From: Flavobacterium aquicola
GTDB taxonomy: Bacteria; Bacteroidota; Bacteroidia; Flavobacteriales; Flavobacteriaceae
Assembly (NCBI RefSeq): GCF_003385115.1
Contig: NZ_QUNI01000001.1
Location: 1 to 64,000, forward strand
Direction: 5' to 3'
Length of the DNA stretch: 64,000 bases
Part shown: piece after piece, positions 28,193 to 37,400 of the stretch
Numbering within the stretch: position 1 is the first letter of the stretch
How the letters are laid out: each line of letters opens with the position of its first letter
Made by a program: the position numbers and the translations under genes
Notes under the pieces: model-generated
What the model was told of the DNA's origin: nothing
What the model saw: the letters and a program-made list of their open reading frames with translations, nothing else
Database searches by the model: none

Positions 28193-31100
28193 TTAAAATT
28201 CAAGCTTAACATTAAAGCCTAAAAATCGCTGAGATGGATCGCTAAAATTATCAGAACCTCCGTCAGGGTCAGAATATTTAAAATCTTTAGCCCAAAGAAA
28301 TAAATTTTGCCCTATTGCAGATATAGAAGCACTCTTAGCTCTAATAAAATGGCATGCTCCCTGCGGAACTGCATAAGTCAAAGAAAGCTCTCTTAATTTT
28401 AGGAAGGTTGTACTGTAAGTATCGTAAGGAGAAGGTGTCCCGCCCCAAGCATTCCCTTTATGAACTCTTTTAACATAGTTTTCATAAGTTACATATACAT
28501 CGTTTGGGGCATATTGACGGGTATCACTGGTTATCTCACCATAAGAATTATAAACAACATTCCCCGAAACTACTTTTACTCCATCACCCAAATAATTACT
28601 AGTACCTGTAGTAACATCCTTATATCGAATATCATTTACCGAATCCGGATGATTCCCAGACTGCCACATATACATTTCGGTAGTTGTTTGCGCTAAACCG
28701 CCTACTCTCCCGTCCATAGAAATATTTAATGTAAAGTCTTTATATCGAAGCGATGATGTTAAACCCCATATCCAGTCTGGATCAGCATATCCATGTACTG
28801 ATTCATATGATGAATAAACTGGCAGTCCGTTTTCATAAATCATATTACCTTTTTCGTCTTTAAGGAACTCATTCAAAACAAATGCATCTGCTCTCTTACC
28901 TACTTTTACCCAAGGTTTATCAGCAGAAAACTGACTATCGAGTTTTGTATAATAACGAGCATATTTAGACCAGTTTGCCGTTAAATCCCATTGCCAATCA
29001 GTAGTTTTTACGGGTGTGACACTTAGTGTAAGTTCTAAGCCTCTTCGGGTAATTTCTTCGTCAATATTAGTATAATTAGAACTAAAACCAGATGCACTGC
29101 TTACACTTGTTGCTTTTAAAAAGTCAAACATTCTTTTCGAGTAAATGGTAAAATCTAAGGAAGCTCGTTTTTTGAACAAATTTGCCACTGTTCCTACCTC
29201 CCAAGTACTTGAAGACTCTGGTGCAACTTCATTTCCTCTTACCGTGTCTGGATATGAGGCCGAATTAGCACTGCCCCACGCATTTGTTGTTATGTTGTAT
29301 ACCGAATTCGACTCGTAAACACCTGCCGGTGTTTTTGAAGACGTCCAAGAACCACGAAATTTCCAAAGAGAAAGCCAGTCATATTTCGGCAAAATTTCAG
29401 AGACCAAAAAACTGCTGGATATAGATGGATATAAATATGAACGAGTAGATTCTGGTAAAGTTGAACTCCAGTCATTTCTTAAAGTACCTTCAAGAAACAG
29501 CATACTTTTCCATGATCCAGCAAGCCTTCCATACAAGCTATTAACTTGCCTCTTATAAATTGTCGAATTTACGACTGCACTGGTAACTGATGATTTTAAG
29601 GAATAAAAACCTGGTATCGTAAGTCCTCCCTGAGTTCTGGCTTCAATACCCTGATCTTCGGTATAATAAATAGTTCCACCAAAGAGACCTTCAATATCAA
29701 AATCCTTAATTTTTTTATTTCCTGTAAAAATGAAATCAGTGTTTGAACTATAACCGCTTCCCATACCTTCATTGTATGAGCCTTTTAAAGATTCTCCCCA
29801 AATCTCAGAACCATTTAAAATAACTGTAGAATTACCAGCTCCTTGAAGCGATCCTTTAGATATACGAACAACCTGCTTATTATTGTAAGTATCAAAACCC
29901 GTTCTTAAAACAGCATTAAACCCTGGCGCTAACTCATAAGTTCCCGAAACAAAACCGTTGAAAACCTGACGATCAATACTATGCAGTCTTTCATATCTGT
30001 CGAAATAAGGGTTATTATTTGTACCTGTATAACTATTATTTTGTGTTTCATTTTTAACAAGCCAATAATCTTTGTAATCTCTTAAATCATAATCTGGAGA
30101 AGACCAAATTAATATGCTGTACATTGGATCGTAACCTTTATAACCATTAAATCCAATATTTGGAGAAGTATGCTTATTTATGGATACTGATGATGATAAT
30201 TTGAACTTATCCAAATCTATATCACCACCCAAGGTATAAGTATATTTATCAAGCTGAGAATTAGGATATTGTCCTTTATTGGACACCCAAGCAGCAGAGG
30301 CTCGCAGACTGCCGTGTTCGCCTTGTTGGGTAATGCTAACATTATTGTTAAGAATATAACCTTGCTCTAGGAAATTCTCAAAATTATCCTTTCCTGTTGC
30401 AAGATAAGGCATAGACTTATTTGTTTTTGTAATAGGATCCCACTGGATAACATCTTGACCTTCCATCGGCACCCCCCAAGAACCAGTTCCTTTATAGATA
30501 TTGGTAACTGCATCTATCTGTCTTCCAAAAACAGTTTGCGTTTTAGGAATTGCTAAATAACCAGCAGTGAACATTGTACTGCTATTAATTGAGACTATAA
30601 ACCCTTTCTTGTCCCTGCCTTTTTTTGTTGTTACTATGATAGCACCACTTGCTCCTCTATAACCGTATAGAGCAGATGCGGTTGCTCCCTTAAGCACGTT
30701 CAGAGTTTCTATATCATCAGCAGGAATATCTCTAAGTGTCATATTTCCATATGGGACACCGTCTATAACAAGCAGCGCATTTTCCCCACGCAGCTCTACT
30801 GTTGGAGCTTCGGCAAATTCAGTACTGTTTTTCACCATTAAACCTGCAACCTTTCCTGTCAAAGAAGTAGCAACATCTACCCCTTTAACTGTCTGAACAG
30901 AACCTCCCTCTACTTTTTGCATAGCATAACCAAGGGCTTTTTCTTCTCGCTTAATACCTAATGCAGTTATTACCAATTCTTTCAGCATTTCTGCCTCTTC
31001 GGTAAGAATTACATTAATTTTCTTTTCCTGTCCAATAATCTGCTTAGTTGTTTTAAATCCAATACAAGAAAAAACGAGCGTTTGTCCTTCTTCTGCCTCA

Positions 31101-31549
31101 ATGGTATAACTGCCATCGAAATCGGTTTGAACACCAGATGATGTTCCTTCAACAAGAATTGAGACTCCGGGTATTGGCTTACCCGAATTATCTGTAACCT
31201 TACCAGAAATTTTTATCTGTTTTGCTAAAACAGATATTGTTTTATCTCTAGCGGCAGTATTTGGTTTAAAAGTAATTAAACCGTCATTTATTTGATAAAC
31301 AACTTTAAACTTAATAGCCGCCTCTTTAAGCAATTCGGCTAATGTATGCGTTCCAGAACTTATAGGAGTCTGCGCTTTTAGTTTTGCTACTTCATCTGTA
31401 TAAAGAAGAGAAAAATCTGTTTGATTTTCAATAGTCTTAAATAATGTTTTAAGTTCGTAAACATTTTTTGAAACTAATATTTGGGTAGATTCTGTACTTT
31501 GCGATTTTAATGTTATCGCAAATGTCAGCTGTGTCAATAAAGCAGCCAA
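28193..31549 (-). CDS. SusC/RagA TonB-dependent transporter with N-terminal signalling (STN) domain; 5' end out of frame
   Basis: Outer-membrane importer. Domains in order: hydrophobic signal segment (LLAALLTQLTFA), STN domain (VYELKTLFKTIENQTDFSLL to LITFK), a carboxypeptidase-regulatory-like domain (ISGKVTDNSGKPIPGVSILV), plug (GKVAGLMVKNS, LLVIDGVPYGNM, LKGATASALYGYRGASGAI) and a beta-barrel ending NVKLEF. The STN domain matches the neighbouring FecR and sigma genes. The coordinate 31549 is a TTG that leaves no basic n-region. The natural start is the ATG at 31602 (reading MYLVTK), but it is joined out of frame through a run of eight A at 31581-31588. With one extra A it would read MYLVTKKNSSKKKILFLLA, an ideal signal peptide. 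Either slippage, phase variation, a sequence error or a non-ATG start applies. Confidence 0.9.
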   Translation of the reverse strand: MAALLTQLTFAITLKSQSTESTQILVSKNVYELKTLFKTIENQTDFSLLYTDEVAKLKAQTPISSGTHTLAELLKEAAIKFKVVYQINDGLITFKPNTAARDKTISVLAKQIKISGKVTDNSGKPIPGVSILVEGTSSGVQTDFDGSYTIEAEEGQTLVFSCIGFKTTKQIIGQEKKINVILTEEAEMLKELVITALGIKREEKALGYAMQKVEGGSVQTVKGVDVATSLTGKVAGLMVKNSTEFAEAPTVELRGENALLVIDGVPYGNMTLRDIPADDIETLNVLKGATASALYGYRGASGAIIVTTKKGRDKKGFIVSINSSTMFTAGYLAIPKTQTVFGRQIDAVTNIYKGTGSWGVPMEGQDVIQWDPITKTNKSMPYLATGKDNFENFLEQGYILNNNVSITQQGEHGSLRASAAWVSNKGQYPNSQLDKYTYTLGGDIDLDKFKLSSSVSINKHTSPNIGFNGYKGYDPMYSILIWSSPDYDLRDYKDYWLVKNETQNNSYTGTNNNPYFDRYERLHSIDRQVFNGFVSGTYELAPGFNAVLRTGFDTYNNKQVVRISKGSLQGAGNSTVILNGSEIWGESLKGSYNEGMGSGYSSNTDFIFTGNKKIKDFDIEGLFGGTIYYTEDQGIEARTQGGLTIPGFYSLKSSVTSAVVNSTIYKRQVNSLYGRLAGSWKSMLFLEGTLRNDWSSTLPESTRSYLYPSISSSFLVSEILPKYDWLSLWKFRGSWTSSKTPAGVYESNSVYNITTNAWGSANSASYPDTVRGNEVAPESSSTWEVGTVANLFKKRASLDFTIYSKRMFDFLKATSVSSASGFSSNYTNIDEEITRRGLELTLSVTPVKTTDWQWDLTANWSKYARYYTKLDSQFSADKPWVKVGKRADAFVLNEFLKDEKGNMIYENGLPVYSSYESVHGYADPDWIWGLTSSLRYKDFTLNISMDGRVGGLAQTTTEMYMWQSGNHPDSVNDIRYKDVTTGTSNYLGDGVKVVSGNVVYNSYGEITSDTRQYAPNDVYVTYENYVKRVHKGNAWGGTPSPYDTYSTTFLKLRELSLTYAVPQGACHFIRAKSASISAIGQNLFLWAKDFKYSDPDGGSDNFSDPSQRFLGFNVKLEF

Positions 31550-31610
31550 TAAAAAGAATAAAATCTTCTTTTTGCTGCTATTTTTTTTGTTACAAGATAC
31601 ATAATTTGAA

Positions 31611-31684
31611 TATATTTGTTTTATGTTAATTATTTTGCAATTAATACAACCCGATAATTGGTGGCCGCCATGTTCGGGTTTTTT
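31611..31684 (+). ncRNA. Candidate antisense RNA / terminator at the susC leader
   Basis: On the plus strand, opposite the susC 5' end, TTTG (31586-31589) and TATATTTG (31611-31618) are 21 bases apart, matching the flavobacterial promoter pattern TTG-N17-23-TAnnTTTG. About 30 bases downstream of the expected start is a hairpin AACCCGA ... TCGGGTT (31648-31680) followed by TTTTTT, a terminator on this strand only. A ~60-70 nt RNA would pair with the susC leader. In Bacteroides fragilis an antisense RNA near susC (DonS) represses a glycan locus. AT-rich DNA makes promoter matches cheap, so only the hairpin is solid. Confidence 0.35.
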
Positions 31685-31725
31685 ATTCTTATGCTGTTAA
31701 GTAGTCTTTCATCTTTTCATAGGCA

Positions 31726-32667
31726 TCAGTTTTTACAGGGTTTAAGTCTTATATTTATAGTGTCCTTTTTAATTTTGGTATAATCCATATCATTAATGAA
31801 ACGAATGGCACTTAGGATCTTTTCTATATTATCACCAGAGAAATTCCCGCTAATAGTATTACACTGATAAAGAGGCGAATCTAGTTTCAAAACAACGTTA
31901 TACTTTCTTTGAAGTGTTAGTAAAACTTGATATATGTCAGCATGATCAAAAAAGATTCTGCCGTTTTTCCATGCCAGATAATCTGAAGATTCTATAGTAT
32001 TGCTCCTAACTAAAGAACTTGTTTTATCATCATAAATCACTCTTTGATTTTTAGTGATAATTTCTGAATTTGAAGAATGCAGATCTGTAACTTGAACCTT
32101 TCCTGAAACTACTGTTACCGAAGGAATTCCTTTTTCGTAATTTGTTACGATAAATCGGGTTCCTAAAACTTGAGTTTTAAAATGATTTGATGAAATAATA
32201 AAAGGGTGTTTTTCTTTATGCACTACCTCAAAGTAAGCTTCTCCTTTTAAGCTAATAGCTCTAGAATCTTCTCCAAAGTGCTCAGGATAGACAATGCTGC
32301 TTCCTGAATTTAAATAAACAACTGACGAATCGGGCAGCATCATTCTTTTTTGTTCACCAAATTTGGCAGCAACAGTAATGTAGTGGTTTGTATTAAAAAT
32401 AGAATTGAAAGAAAACCACAAAGTTCCCAAAAGAATAACTGCTGCGGCAGATGCAGCAATTCTGTAAAAATCAGTCTTCTTTTCTCGTCCTAATCTTTGT
32501 TCAATTTTCAATAGAATGCGCTGTCCCAGAACATCAGTATCAATTTTGGATTCTTTAATACCATGATCCTGCATTTTGGTAAAATAAGTATTTACCGCTC
32601 TTGTTTCCTTTTCAGAAGATTTGCCTTCGCTGTATCTTTTAAAAAGATGCTTGTATTGTTTACCCAT
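31726..32667 (-). CDS. FecR-family anti-sigma factor
   Basis: Single-pass inner-membrane regulator. The start at 32667 (MGKQYKHLFKRYSEGKSSE) gives the standard cytoplasmic anti-sigma segment; an upstream in-frame ATG at 32739 adds an unlikely hydrophobic leader. One membrane helix lies near residues 69-85 (IAASAAAVILLGTLWFSF). The periplasmic FecR domain reads RMMLPDSSVVYLNSGSSIVY, AYFEVVHKEKHPFIISS and RFIVTNYEKG. The C-terminal part (FFDHADIYQVLLTLQRKYNV, CNTISGNF) is the domain that meets the SusC STN domain. It holds the ECF sigma factor encoded 123 bases upstream until the transporter signals substrate. The order sigma-fecR-susC-susD is the usual trans-envelope signalling cassette. Confidence 0.93.
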   Translation of the reverse strand: MGKQYKHLFKRYSEGKSSEKETRAVNTYFTKMQDHGIKESKIDTDVLGQRILLKIEQRLGREKKTDFYRIAASAAAVILLGTLWFSFNSIFNTNHYITVAAKFGEQKRMMLPDSSVVYLNSGSSIVYPEHFGEDSRAISLKGEAYFEVVHKEKHPFIISSNHFKTQVLGTRFIVTNYEKGIPSVTVVSGKVQVTDLHSSNSEIITKNQRVIYDDKTSSLVRSNTIESSDYLAWKNGRIFFDHADIYQVLLTLQRKYNVVLKLDSPLYQCNTISGNFSGDNIEKILSAIRFINDMDYTKIKKDTINIRLKPCKN

Positions 32668-32790
32668 GTGCACTATATTAAATAAGTTCTTTATTAGTAT
32701 AGTACACCAAAAAGAGCCAGCACCTATAAAATATAACAAGGATTACAATTTGTTAACATTCTTAACAAAAGAGAAACAAAAGAAATACAA

Positions 32791-33348
32791 TTATGAACAC
32801 ACAATAAGTATCCCTAATAATTTAATGTAGTAATTATTTCCAGCTTTCAACAGTTTAAGAGCCTTATTTATCTGATTTTCAACAGTACTAATCGATAAAC
32901 TCTTTTGTTCTGCAATTTCTTTAATGGTCATGTTATCATAAAACCTAAGCGTAAAAATATCAAGACATTTTTTTGGTAAAATTTCATGAGCCTTTTGTTT
33001 TACTTCCTCCATTAAAATTTCTTTCGAAAATTCAATGGTTTGTTCATCTTCAATTAACTGCAGCGCCTCTTCAAAAATCTCTAGCTCAAAAGCCGTCAAT
33101 TTTTTAGACTTAAGCTTTTTTGCACACTGATTTCTAACAGCCTGAAATAAATAGGCCGTAAAATTTTGTATATCAGTTTCGCCCATGCGCAGCCAAAAAT
33201 CAATAAATATCTCTTGGATAATATCCTCAGCCGATTGTTTGTCTCTCAGAATATTAAAAGCAAAAACATACAATGCTTTCCAATTTTGTTCATAAACCTT
33301 ATTGAAAACAAGTTTTTTATTTATGAAAGTATTATGTGTCATATTCAA
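32791..33348 (-). CDS. ECF-type RNA polymerase sigma-70 factor
   Basis: 185 aa. Sigma region 2 is NWKALYVFAFNILRDKQSAE DIIQEIFIDF (given in two parts), ending in FTAYLFQAVRNQCAKKLKS. Region 4 is LPKKCLDIFTLRFYDNMTIK, EIAEQKSLSISTVENQINKA, a helix-turn-helix. It is the cytoplasmic end of the SusC-FecR signalling cassette and should drive transcription of susC downstream. The start could be Met1 or Met3 (MTHNTF). The last residues (YYIKLLGILIVCS) are more hydrophobic than usual, a small oddity. Upstream lies a gene remnant and repeat copy B. Confidence 0.93.
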   Translation of the reverse strand: MNMTHNTFINKKLVFNKVYEQNWKALYVFAFNILRDKQSAEDIIQEIFIDFWLRMGETDIQNFTAYLFQAVRNQCAKKLKSKKLTAFELEIFEEALQLIEDEQTIEFSKEILMEEVKQKAHEILPKKCLDIFTLRFYDNMTIKEIAEQKSLSISTVENQINKALKLLKAGNNYYIKLLGILIVCS

Positions 33349-33495
33349 AAAATAAATTTATAATTACTGCAAAGCTATAAGTAGCTTTGTAAATCTTTCA
33401 TTTATGAATATGATGTTTTGATTAATTTTTAATACCGCTTACAGAAAGATTCTGTCGCATCTATGATGAAGTAAAAATTAGGATAAATTCTATTT

Positions 33496-33822
33496 TTATT
33501 TCACAAAATCAATATACAGATATTTGAAATTGATTATCATTTCTGAAAACTGTACAATTACATCTTGCCCGATATTCCCAAAATAATATTGATCGTGTTC
33601 TACTGTGGATTTGGTTTTTAAATCAACGTTTTTTAAATTAACTGGTTTATTATTTATAATTGAAGTTTAGCTTTTGAGCTTATAACCATCAGAACTTTCA
33701 TTTCTTCCAGCACCACCAAAATTTAATTTTTCTTTAGAGATATTATCTTTAATTTGTTCTTCAAGTTTTTTAAGGAATGGATTATTCAGTATTGTGTGAC
33801 CTGCTGCACTATAATTATTGAT
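33496..33822 (-). pseudogene. Decayed gene remnant, unrecognised family
   Basis: On the minus strand about 108 codons read like protein with one internal stop: INNYSAAGHTILNNPFLKKL, EEQIKDNISKEKLNFGGAG, RNESSDGYKLKS, stop, then TSIINNKPVNLKNVDLKTK, STVEHDQYYFGNIGQDVIV and QFSEMIINFKYLYIDFVK before a final stop. An upstream in-frame TGA and the lack of any start show that the 5' part is gone. Repeat copy B begins about 50 bases beyond its broken end. I do not recognise the family. It lies just upstream of the ECF sigma gene, and the rest of 33349-34203 holds only repeat copy B and its terminator. Confidence 0.5.
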
Positions 33823-33873
33823 TCACGTCAAATTATGATTAGAACAAACTATATAACTTTGTTATTTTGAAAA

Positions 33874-34072
33874 ATTACAGACAAAAAGCAGGTGTTCGAC
33901 TGTCGAACAACTTGACATATTCTGGAAGCGATATTTTCTACTTTTAAATGACCATTTTGTAAAAAAGACAAAACCCTTATAAATAAAGAGATTAAACATC
34001 ATTTTCCTACCCGATATATGAACATTAATAAGGGAATTAAGTGTTCGATTGAGAACCCTTCGATTCCACAAA
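33874..34072 (+). repeat. Dispersed intergenic repeat, copy B
   Basis: Second copy of the repeat at 24936-25170 and 42971-43216. It starts ATTACAGACAAAAAGCAGG, has the GGTGTTCGAC palindrome with one changed base in the right arm, and the same TGACATATTCTGGAAGCG segment. It lacks about 60 bases of the A-rich middle found in A and C, but keeps AAACCCTTATAAATAAAG and AATAAGGGAATTAAGTG. CCCTTAT and ATAAGGG in this core can pair as the base of a stem. It ends GAACCCTTCGATTCCACAAA and is followed by a terminator. Confidence 0.85.
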
Positions 34073-34091
34073 TTCATTTTCAAATGAAATC

Positions 34092-34125
34092 AAAAGCCTA
34101 TAAATCTTGGGATTTAAAGGCTTTT
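34092..34125. terminator. Hairpin terminator after repeat copy B
   Basis: A 15-bp stem (AAAAGCCTATAAATC / GATTTAAAGGCTTTT) with one mismatch, a TTGG loop, and T-runs on the plus side with a shorter one on the minus side. It can end the minus-strand transcript of the small protein gene at 34204-34404 as well as any plus-strand transcript of the repeat. Confidence 0.85.
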
Positions 34126-34203
34126 TTGTTTTTACTGCTTACAAAAATCATCATTAAATCATAAGAATCCTGGCTGGCACATTTATACTAACTTGTAAAC
34201 AGT

Positions 34204-34404
34204 TTAAGGATTGTATTTTTTTCCCGCAATCATGTATATTCCAAAAAAAACGGCAACAATTACAATTATGGGTACTTGGTCATGTGTAAGCAAAGTTGCA
34301 TCCGTGGGATTTGGGTCATTAGGGTCGCCAAAATCTGGAGGATCCTGACAAAATGCGGCAGTGGATAAAAAAAACAGTATAAAAATATAGAGCATCTTTT
34401 TCAT
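34204..34404 (-). CDS. Small exported protein with proline/aspartate linker and C-terminal membrane helix
   Basis: 66 aa. Signal peptide MKKMLYIFILFFLSTAAFCQ, then a PPDFGDPNDPNPTDATLLTH linker, one hydrophobic helix (VPIIVIVAVFFGIYMIAG) and a basic tail KKYNP. This layout resembles the very short Bacteroidota proteins with a C-terminal sorting-like helix (PID-CTERM type), but the usual P-I/L-D-G-G motif is replaced by HDQVP. It is 77 bases downstream of the giant T9SS protein gene and in the same direction, so the two are probably co-transcribed. Function unknown. Confidence 0.7.
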   Translation of the reverse strand: MKKMLYIFILFFLSTAAFCQDPPDFGDPNDPNPTDATLLTHDQVPIIVIVAVFFGIYMIAGKKYNP

Positions 34405-34481
34405 ATATCAAGTATTATTGGCATGCAAACATTTTGACATTAAACATTAAATCCAAGGCTTTTAGAAAACCCAGCGGTATT

Positions 34482-37400
34482 TTAAAGGATTATTTTTTTG
34501 ACAACTTTTTTATTTTCGTTATCTGTGACCTCAATAAGAACAGCCTGTCTGGCAAAACTTGATTTGTCACGCTGGAAACGTCTATCATTTATATTTTTAT
34601 TTTCGGAAAGTAATCTTCCGAGTGTATCAAAAATTCTCACTGTTGTTATAACACTGTTGCTTTGAACAAATAGTGTACTATTTTTTGTGAATATTATTAC
34701 ACTGTTTTCAATTGCTGTCTGCGGGTCAATGCCTAAGCTGCCTTTTGTGTAAACTATTTCAAAACGCCCGTCAAAAGTTCCAATGGCACTGGTGAAATTA
34801 TATGATGCTGTTTTGATGCTGTTTGTTGTTCCTGTCAGATTATCTTTGATCAGTATATCCTGATTTCCGCTAAATAATCCATCTGTTTTATAAACAGCAA
34901 TAGTGAAAGTACCCGATTCTGTAGCTTTAAAACCTAATGGCACATTGTCGCCAGCTGTAAAAGGTAAAGCTCTGCCCTGAATACTGTATGCATCTCCCTC
35001 TATAATCGAATACAGCTCACTTCCTGAGCCTCCAAACTTTAATCCGTCATAGCCATAATCAATGCCACTGGTTGCTCCCTCCGCATAACCCACTAATATG
35101 GTATTTAAAGAACCATTGCTGTCACCGAGGGTGAGCCATATACGGTGTCTCTCAATATCAGGTTCTGCTGTATTGGATTTTAATGCACTTTGCTTAAAAA
35201 AGGGATTAGCTGTATTTGTTTTTCTCATACTGTTGGTAAAAATCATATTGCCCTGAGCTGTAGCTTTTACCAAAAATCCCTGACCGGTTTGTATGAGTCC
35301 GTTTGGAGTTACAGGACTGCTGCCAGTACCGCCGCCGCCAGCTGTTGCAGGCGTTCCTCCTGTGCCGGGATTCCAGAGGGCATAATTAGTCCCGGGCGGG
35401 AATTGCCCCGTTGCATCCATTGCTAAAGTGTGTGCATAAAAATACAGCGTACCAGTTATCATTGTACTGTTGGCATTTACCAGCTCAGTTCCGCTGATTG
35501 TTGATGGATATGGATTACCAATTCCGTTGTAGGCCGCACCAGTATTTTCCAATGGTGTTGTAATATTTCCGTTATTGGGAATACCCGTAAAACTTCCTCC
35601 CCATGCCGACTCTGCCGCAGGCCAATTATTCGGGGCGCGTACAGCAATAGCTTTCGCCAATGGAAAATAACCTGTTGCCGGTGTTGCCGTATAGGTATTA
35701 TTTAGAATATTATAGACATAAAAACGGTTGGAGAGCGTATTGGGAGAAAATTGTTGCAGGGTTTGCGTGCCCGATACAGGACTGCACCATAAGGTGTGAT
35801 CCAAACGCTTAATGGGTGCAGAATCCCGTAAAACAGTGATATTTCCGGAATTGGCTGTATCAGTAGTCTGTATTAAATTGGCATTACTCTGTAATGTAAA
35901 ACTGCTGCCTGAAACCACTGTAAGTATTCCGTTTAAAGTCAAATTAATCCCCGATGGAATCAAAACAGCTGCATTATTGTTAACCGTTAAAGAACAGCAC
36001 TCAAAAGAAGCTGCTGGCGTATAATTAGCTGAAATGATGACCGAAGCAGTACTGTTCGGCACACCGTTGCTCCAGCTTCCTGTCCAGGTGGTTGAGTTAA
36101 TTGAAATTGCCGCAACAGACGAATAGACATTTGGACAGGTTCCATTTAGAACAACAGCACGGAAATAAGTAGTTGCTGTCAAAGGCCCCATTGAAGCTCC
36201 AGTAAGCGTAGTTGTGGTATTGGCAATATTTACCGGCGCTGTAAAACCCAAATCGGATGCGCTTTGCCAATAAATTACACTTCCCGTTTGACCGGTCAAT
36301 GTAAGGTCTGCAGGAGTGTTTGCGGCACAAATAGTCTGATTTGATGAAACGGTTCCTCCAAGAACATCCTGAAGGACAGTGACATTATTATTATCTGAGG
36401 CCGTAATCCCATTGGCATCTTTTACAGTAACCGTATAATTTATCGTTCCAACAGATGAAGTCGGAGGTGCTGCAGTCTGCCCAGTTCCAAGACCCCCAGA
36501 CCACAAATAAGTATAAGGAGCATCGCCACCAATTATGTCAGCGGTTAATGTGGCAGAAGCATTAAGGCAGAATGAACCGAATCCTGAAAGTATAACCGAA
36601 AATGAACCTCCCTTGATTCCTGTGAATGCAGAAGTTTGACCAGCTGTTAATGTTGCTCCTGTAGCTGTAAAACTATTACTTGCTAAAGCCGTGTACTTTA
36701 CCCAGGGATTAGAGACCTGATTGAAAACACCATTTAGCTGACCGCCACTGATATCACCTTCAGTTCCTACAATGTCAGCTGCCAGATAATTAGCCGTAAT
36801 GGTAGCCACAGCTCCTGTGATACCAGATTCTTTAACTTTCCAATACCGCGTGATGTTGTTAGAAGCACTTGAATTGTTTGGGTGAATGGCGTCAACAACA
36901 GCAACCCCCACATAGGCACTCGAAAAAGTACCTGCGGTTATGTTTACTGTAATTGGTGAATACTCCGCTGTATCTGTCATATCTCCTATTGGGAAGGTAT
37001 AGGAACCCGTTCCTGTATAGCTTCTGCGCAGCTCTCCTGTTCCATTAGCAACTATCATATTGGATACAGAAAAACTACCGGAAACAGCATTAGCTCCTAA
37101 CAGCAAATTATAATTTCCTAAATCTAAAATCCCTGAAGTAAGCGTTAAGGTTCCGTTTACAGTGGCATTAGTCGCTAAACTAACACCACCAAAGGTATTA
37201 TTGATGGTTAAGTTATTGAATGCTGGAGCTGCTGCACCTGAAATAATTTGTGGTTCCATACCTGTCATAGCTATGGTTTTTCCAGTAAAATCAACAGACT
37301 GATTGAGCGTAAGATTATCGGTAATATTCAAAGAACTTGGAAAAACAGCTCCGGTTCCGTTAATGATTAAGTTGTGATAGGCTAGCAAACCTGTATTGGG

